Shown one piece after another: positions 59,078 through 64,000 of a DNA stretch of 64,000 bases. Within the stretch, counting starts at the first letter, position 1. The number at the start of each line of letters is the position of its first letter. The DNA lies in contig CAMGYJ010000003.1 in NCBI GenBank assembly GCA_946122785.1, forward strand, positions 2,914,001 through 2,978,000, given 5' to 3'. A model generated the notes under the pieces. The model ran no database searches and was not told where the DNA came from. It worked only from the letters and a program-made list of their open reading frames with translations. Made by a program: the position numbers and the translations under genes. This DNA comes from Linum tenue (lineage: Eukaryota; Streptophyta; Magnoliopsida; Malpighiales; Linaceae).

Positions 59078-60348
59078 CTATAACAACAGAGCTACGAAGA
59101 CGGACAAAAACGCGGCGGCCGACACGCCGGCAACGGAGGTGGCGGAATTTGGCGACGGTGGAGCCACATTACCGGCAGGGGACGACGGAGTGGTCGAACC
59201 TGACGGCGATGGAGTTCCAGGGGTTGTGCTGGCCGCGCCGGTGACATTAATGGAAAGCTGTTGGCCGGCGGAGCAGTGCCCGGGAACGGCGCAAAGGTAG
59301 AAGTGCTCGCCGGCGGTGGTCAGCGTGATTCTCGACGGCGGGTTGCTGTCGAGGGAGATCGGGTTGGTCGTTGTGCACGCCGTGTAGGCGTCGCTGGTCA
59401 CCTCCGCCACGTTGTGTGCTCCGGCGGTGTAGTTGAAAACTGCAGCAGAGAGAAATTTCAATTCAGAGCATATTAATTTATATTTTAAGAAGTCCATTTT
59501 TTAATTAACATTCTAATTAACTACTTTCATACAACAATTAGTTTAATTAATAGTACTTTGTACTTACCAAGGATATCGCCGACCATGAAGTCTTTGCCGG
59601 CGGCCCAGTTTTGGAACAGAGCAGCACCGTTCGTGGGAATGTTCCACCCGAAAGAATCGCCGACGGTGTAAGTCATCGGACTCCTCGCAGAAGGAACCGG
59701 TGCCGACGACGGGACATCGCCGGAAACAGGGGAAGTGGAAGGAGTCGGGGCAGGTGCTGACGACGGGACATCGCCGGCAACAGGGGAGGTGGACGGGGTG
59801 GGAGCAGCGGCAGGGGTGAGAGCCCGGCGGGGAGCAGGAGAAGGCCCAGTAGTTGAAGCAAGAACGTTGACGGTGACCTTCTGACCGGCGCTGCAGTGGC
59901 CGGGGACGCCACAGATGAAGTAATGCTCGCCGGTTGAGTTCAGGGTAATTCTCGCCGGACCTGTCGTGGAAGTCATCATCGGGTTCGCCGCCGAGCAGGA
60001 GTCATAGTCTGCCTTGTTCACTTGGGTCACATCGTGAGCTCCAGCAGCGAAATTGAACACTGATTTTGAAAGGAAAAAAACAACAACAACAAAGATTAGA
60101 ACTTTATTTTGATCCCAATCGTTACAAAAGATTGTAGATGTTAATTAAAAGGCTTTCTTACCGAGAATGTCCCCGACAGCGAAGGAATTGCCGGAAGCCC
60201 AGTTGGAGTAAACCGATTCACCGCCCTGAGGGATGGTCCATCCGGCGTTTCCTCCCACGGTGTGAGGAGTCTGAGCGGCGGAGATGTGGAGAAGAGCGGC
60301 AATCACGATTGCTGCGAAAGCTAACGTCTTTGATCTCGACACCGCCAT
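59078..60348 (-). CDS. Two-domain stellacyanin-like phytocyanin, copy B
   Basis: Exons on minus are 60348-60162, 60059-59568 and 59439-59078, giving 346 aa with the same intron phases as copy A. The signal peptide (MAVSRSKTLAFAAIVIAALL) is three residues longer. Domain 1 ligands are His71, Cys112, His117 and Gln122; domain 2 ligands are His235, Cys276, His281 and Gln286. All are present, so both copper sites should form. The linker is about ten residues shorter, with the TPSTSPV(A/S)GDVPSSAP repeat kept. The C-terminal GPI-type tail matches copy A. The two genes are tandem duplicates about 11 kb apart in the same orientation. The homology covers introns, leader and 3' flank. Here the 3' flank is uninterrupted, unlike copy A. 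Confidence 0.88.
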
Positions 60349-60480
60349 TGTTGTGTTCTCTGAGAGAGAAAAATTGGTCGCCCCTGTTTTTGTTAGGATG
60401 CTCTGTTTTCCTTTTCCTCTGTTTTGTTGATGGTTTGTTGAGTTGAGTTTGAGGTTCTAAATGTGTTCACGCCGGGGGGA

Positions 60481-60487
60481 ATTTATA
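60481..60487 (-). promoter_or_regulatory. Probable TATA box of phytocyanin copy B
   Basis: TATAAAT on minus in the context CTATAAATTCCCC lies 133-139 bp upstream of the ATG, matching the copy A position. Confidence 0.55.
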
Positions 60488-60699
60488 GTACGAAGAAATG
60501 GGATGTGGCGTGGAAGGTGAGCCGTTGGATGGGCGACGCGTGGCGGGAGGTCTGAAAGGGAATGGATTGAGGAGATTGGCCGGGCGGGGGAGTTGATTCT
60601 TCTTGTTCGGCTGCCGGGAAAAGTGACTTTCTTTCCGTTCACTTTGTAATTCCGCGTCGAGGGAGTTTTTCTACCAAACATGTGTGACTTCGTGGGTTT

Positions 60700-62930
60700 A
60701 TTGGTCAATGGTGAATTTTTGTTTTGTGTTTGACCTCATTAATTAGGGATTAATGGTCTTGATTAACCGTGTTTAAGAAAAAGATCGTGAATTACACGAT
60801 AGGACTTCTCCCTTAACCCTTGAAGTTTATGTTTTGAAGTGTAGTTTGAGTTCTTGATGTTGCGAGTAAGAGACCATCAAGTAAGAGACTTTTTCAATGA
60901 ATCACGATCTGAGTTGTAAAATGGAATTTGAGTTACCCCGCTCAAATTAACCCCTTTTCTTATTTTGTTGAATAGGATAAAATAAGATGTTTTAACTTGT
61001 GTTATTAATCAATCGAGACATATAGGTATTAGGTACATTATGGTTTGTGTAATATTGACGACCACAATCATTCCAATCAACAAAATAAGTGTTTAGGAGC
61101 ATCCTCACTTAATAATGTTGTTTACAATATAGTTACCGTTTCTTTATGAATTCGTGCAGTTCTAATTAACGTACAAAATACTCTCATATATGTAAAATGT
61201 AGTGGAAATATATGCAACAATGTGGAAACACTTTGAAAGTATTAGTGGAATATTAGGCAATTACTACATTATTTTTTTATATAAAAATGACATCAATTTT
61301 ATATTTATAATTAAATGATATTCTATATATTTAAATCTATGACCTCCAAATTAACTACTAGTAATAAAACGATAGACTGACCACTTGTTGGCAAGAATTA
61401 CATTATTTAGAAAAGAAAATTTGTATGCCAAAAAGGTGGTGGGAAATATGCTAAAAGCATTACACTAATTTCTCCTTTGAAAATTGCCAAATTGGGACAT
61501 ATTGTTGGAATGGAAGAACCGGTCCAATTAGAAGTTTCCCGGGAAAAGGAGGAAGAAACACGGCATGTGAAGTGAAAGTCAGTAGCTTGCAATATTATAT
61601 AGGATGCATTCTTTTTCAAAATTTTAAAATACGGAAGGAATTTGGGAATTATAGATAATAATTATTTTTTATAAAGGAAAGCAAATTGGCCTTTTGAAGT
61701 ATTCTCATGAAGTCGATCGGTGATTTGGTTAGGTGGGCATGTGATGAGATGATTCGTACTTGTAGTTTTAAGGAGATTAATTTTCAATTAAGTTGTAATA
61801 ATAGATTAGTAATCATATAATTAAAAATATGCATGTTGACCGGAAAAGAAAGCTAGAAAAAACAATGTTGGAATGGAAGGAGTGGAACTTCCATGATCGG
61901 TGCACTACATACAAGCACAATGGACTTGACTTTGGGAGTCAAATTGTGGGGTTTCAAATCTTTTAATCCTCGTAAGCTTCAATTCGATAAAGTATGCGAG
62001 TAACCGTTGTATTCATTTATTTTACGGAAACCGAGTTACGTACATAACGCGGTTAAGACGCAACTTTCTGAAATTAACCCCAATAATATTGGAAGTTATT
62101 CGAAAACTTTCGACAATACTGCTCCGGATAAACTCTTATATAGGAAAAAAAATAAAGAATAACATTTATTAACTCGAGAATGTAGACTTATAGATTATCT
62201 ATTCTTGGTTTCCTCTAACACCATGTCTTGTGTGGTCACCTTTATTGAATTGGTTGACCAATACAAAAAAAAAAACCCTATTCAATTGGATCACATATCA
62301 AAGATTCAAAAGTGATATGCCATTCAAAGCATGAAGAGATGCACCTATCAATATTTATGATCGGCACAATAATAATATGTGATGGATACATGCATGAACA
62401 TATCATGAAACTTGGAAAAATGGAAATCAGATGGGAACTCAAATGAAATCGACACGGTTGGACCATTACCTAATCATAGAGTCATAATTACATGTTAATA
62501 ATATGTCTATCTTCCCTTCCCAAAGTCAAAAGTTTGAAATCTAGGTGTCCATTAGTGCTTCTAGCTATAGACTACCATAGCTACAATATTATTTACTAAC
62601 ACGACTTTTCAAACGAAATCCTACTCATATGAGTTCGAAATTTATATACATATGAATGTCATGTGTATAATAAATTGGATCGTTGGATGCAAACATTGTT
62701 AGTCATAGTGGTCGGAAATTAAAGATTGACAAAGACACAGATTTACATGGTATTCTTAAATGTTCAGGACTAATCTACGGGAGAGTCTTCAAAACTCTCC
62801 GAGCTACTGTTGCGATTACTTAACCGTCTGGGAATACAATTACAGAACATATATATGTGACAAACCTGTTGATGTGACTTGAATCGGACTATCAGCCGCT
62901 ACGACTGGTAGTCGGGGGTCTCGCATGGAG
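60700..62930. other. AT-rich intergenic DNA, nothing recognised
   Basis: Upstream flank of phytocyanin copy B. No coding exon, RNA gene or bounded repeat was recognised; open frames are short and AT-driven. Confidence 0.55.
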
Positions 62931-63151
62931 AAGTTGATAGACCGTTAATTACACATGTTTTCACCCCTATTCTTGAGCCGTTTGAGATTTTGATTCTCGT
63001 ATTTTAGGCCGATTTCACGCTAGGTTGTGCTTGTTTGTGATATTTCAGGTCCTAGTAAGTGAATGAAGGTTTAGGAGCGAGTTCGGGGTCGATTGGACGA
63101 AGATCGGGCGTGAGGCAAGCCGCTGAGGAAGCCACACGGGCACACACAAAC

Positions 63152-63405
63152 CCCACACGGCCGTGCAAGTGACCAATGTGGCCGTGTGGGATTGTGCGAG
63201 CCTTCACACGGGCACAAATAAATTCCACACGGCCGTGTGAAGGAGCAATGTGGCAGTGCGGAATTCTACGAGAGCAAACACTGGCAGGGCTGAATTTCCA
63301 CACGGCCGTGTGACTCTGGCCGTGTGGGAAGCCTGAAGTTCGACTTATCGAGACGCGGCGTTTTGAAAGCCACACGGTCAACTGGGTATGCCACACGGCC
63401 GTGTG
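63152..63405. repeat. Interspersed CACACGGCCGTGTG palindromes
   Basis: At least three full copies of the 14-bp palindrome (around 63222, 63300 and 63391) plus partial ones (63152, 63178 and others) occur at irregular spacing. Confidence 0.8.
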
Positions 63406-63650
63406 GCCTACCCGTGTGATCGGGATTTTCAGGTTTTTACCCAATTTCGGGCCACAAGTGAGGGAAGGGATTTTCTGAAGCAAAAAACAGAGTTTTAGAG
63501 AGAGAAAGAGCGAAGAACAAACCCTAGGAGCTATTTGGAGTGGATTTCTCACCATTGAAGCCCAGATTGCGTCCCCAGGAGTGAAGATTGACATCCCAGA
63601 GCAGATTTTCCTCATCTTTATGAGTATGACTACTCTGATTTCTGTTTTCC

Positions 63651-63669
63651 TCTCTCTCTCTCTCTCTCT
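63651..63669. repeat. (TC)n microsatellite
   Basis: Nine TC dinucleotides. No function apparent. Confidence 0.9.
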
Positions 63670-64000
63670 ATGGAGTAGAACCTTTCTCTCACTTGGGTAT
63701 GAAGAACCCTAGTTCCATGTGTTAGGGATTTGATTGTAATGACTTGGGATGATTATACTGTTTGGTTTTAATCGAATGATGCATGATTCATTGAATTGAT
63801 GGAAGTCTGATCAGCTTTTCTTGATTTCTGCTGCAACCTGAGATAGATAGAATCTGATTAGGTTGTTAGAGCTACATCATTCGGTAGTAGGAAATTGGCT
63901 ATACGAGAGTTAGTCAGTTTACTGCTTTGTACTGGAATCCAATTCCAGTAGTGGAGTTCTGTGTTCATAGCCTCAGCTTTCTATTCCGGTGAAGACTAGT

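Larger units (their letters stand above)
62930..64000. mobile_element. Probable LTR-retrotransposon edge, cut by the window end
   Basis: Around 62.94-63.06 kb the sequence (GTTGATAGACCGTTAATTAC, then CACGCTAGGTTGTGCTTG and TGATATTTCAGG) resembles the LTRs of plant Gypsy elements. It is followed by repeated CACACGGCCGTGTG palindromes, which are frequent in such elements. The open frame 63052-63615 on minus is an artefact of these repeats. No second LTR or coding domain is within view, so the call is tentative. Confidence 0.35.

Noticed and set aside
63052..63615. 187-aa minus open frame near the right end
   Set aside because: It is built from the CACACGGCCGTGTG repeats and has no domain; it is not a credible gene.

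Overview
The window is plant nuclear DNA: AT-rich, intron-containing and dense in transposable elements. The organism is most likely a non-grass flowering plant, probably a eudicot. It carries a KIX8/KIX9-type adaptor gene, a family tied to the PPD/TOPLESS organ-size pathway that grasses are reported to lack. No tRNA, rRNA or CRISPR feature was seen. Everything here was read by eye, so exon borders are predictions.

Four host genes are supported. (1) A LURP-one-related (LOR, tubby-like fold) gene on + runs from 4920 to 25896 with only two coding exons. Its single intron is 20,263 bp because two Helitrons sit in it head to tail (5958-15020 and 15021-25349, both on the minus strand). Without them the intron would be about 870 bp. 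(2) A four-exon KIX8/KIX9-like transcriptional adaptor on + (31086-32698, 392 aa) has an N-terminal KIX domain and an LSLKL EAR motif. (3, 4) Two tandem-duplicated three-exon genes on minus (47461-48831, 353 aa; 59078-60348, 346 aa) encode secreted, probably GPI-anchored proteins with two stellacyanin-type copper domains each.

The rest is mostly mobile DNA. 1951-2429, 28165-28866, 29532-30363, 35038-35683 and 40719-41223 are non-autonomous hAT-like elements, most with clear 8-bp target duplications. The one at 29532 holds a 295-bp TRIM retroelement with its own 5-bp duplication. About 36.55-40.36 kb is a decayed Mutator-like element with a broken transposase on + and a broken plant-mobile-domain (MAIN-like) gene on minus. 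42116-47361 is a very young LTR retrotransposon: its 1193-bp LTRs show no difference by eye, it has a GAAAT target duplication, and it carries a 694-codon repeat-rich ORF instead of gag-pol. It landed about 100 bp beyond the stop codon of phytocyanin copy A, and copy B preserves the empty site.

Between the two phytocyanin genes lie two copies of a foldback MITE with perfect 9-bp duplications (49859-50355, 55002-55499), a foldback element with roughly 220-bp arms (50485-51722), an 824-bp near-complete palindrome (51791-52614), two LINE remnants (54.09-54.50 kb and 56.77-58.62 kb) and a cluster of TRIM LTRs (56.1-56.6 kb). The right edge enters a retrotransposon-like region rich in the palindrome CACACGGCCGTGTG. 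The most unusual structures are the intronic Helitron tandem with a captured formin FH2 fragment, and the young LTR element with its unclassified repeat-protein ORF.
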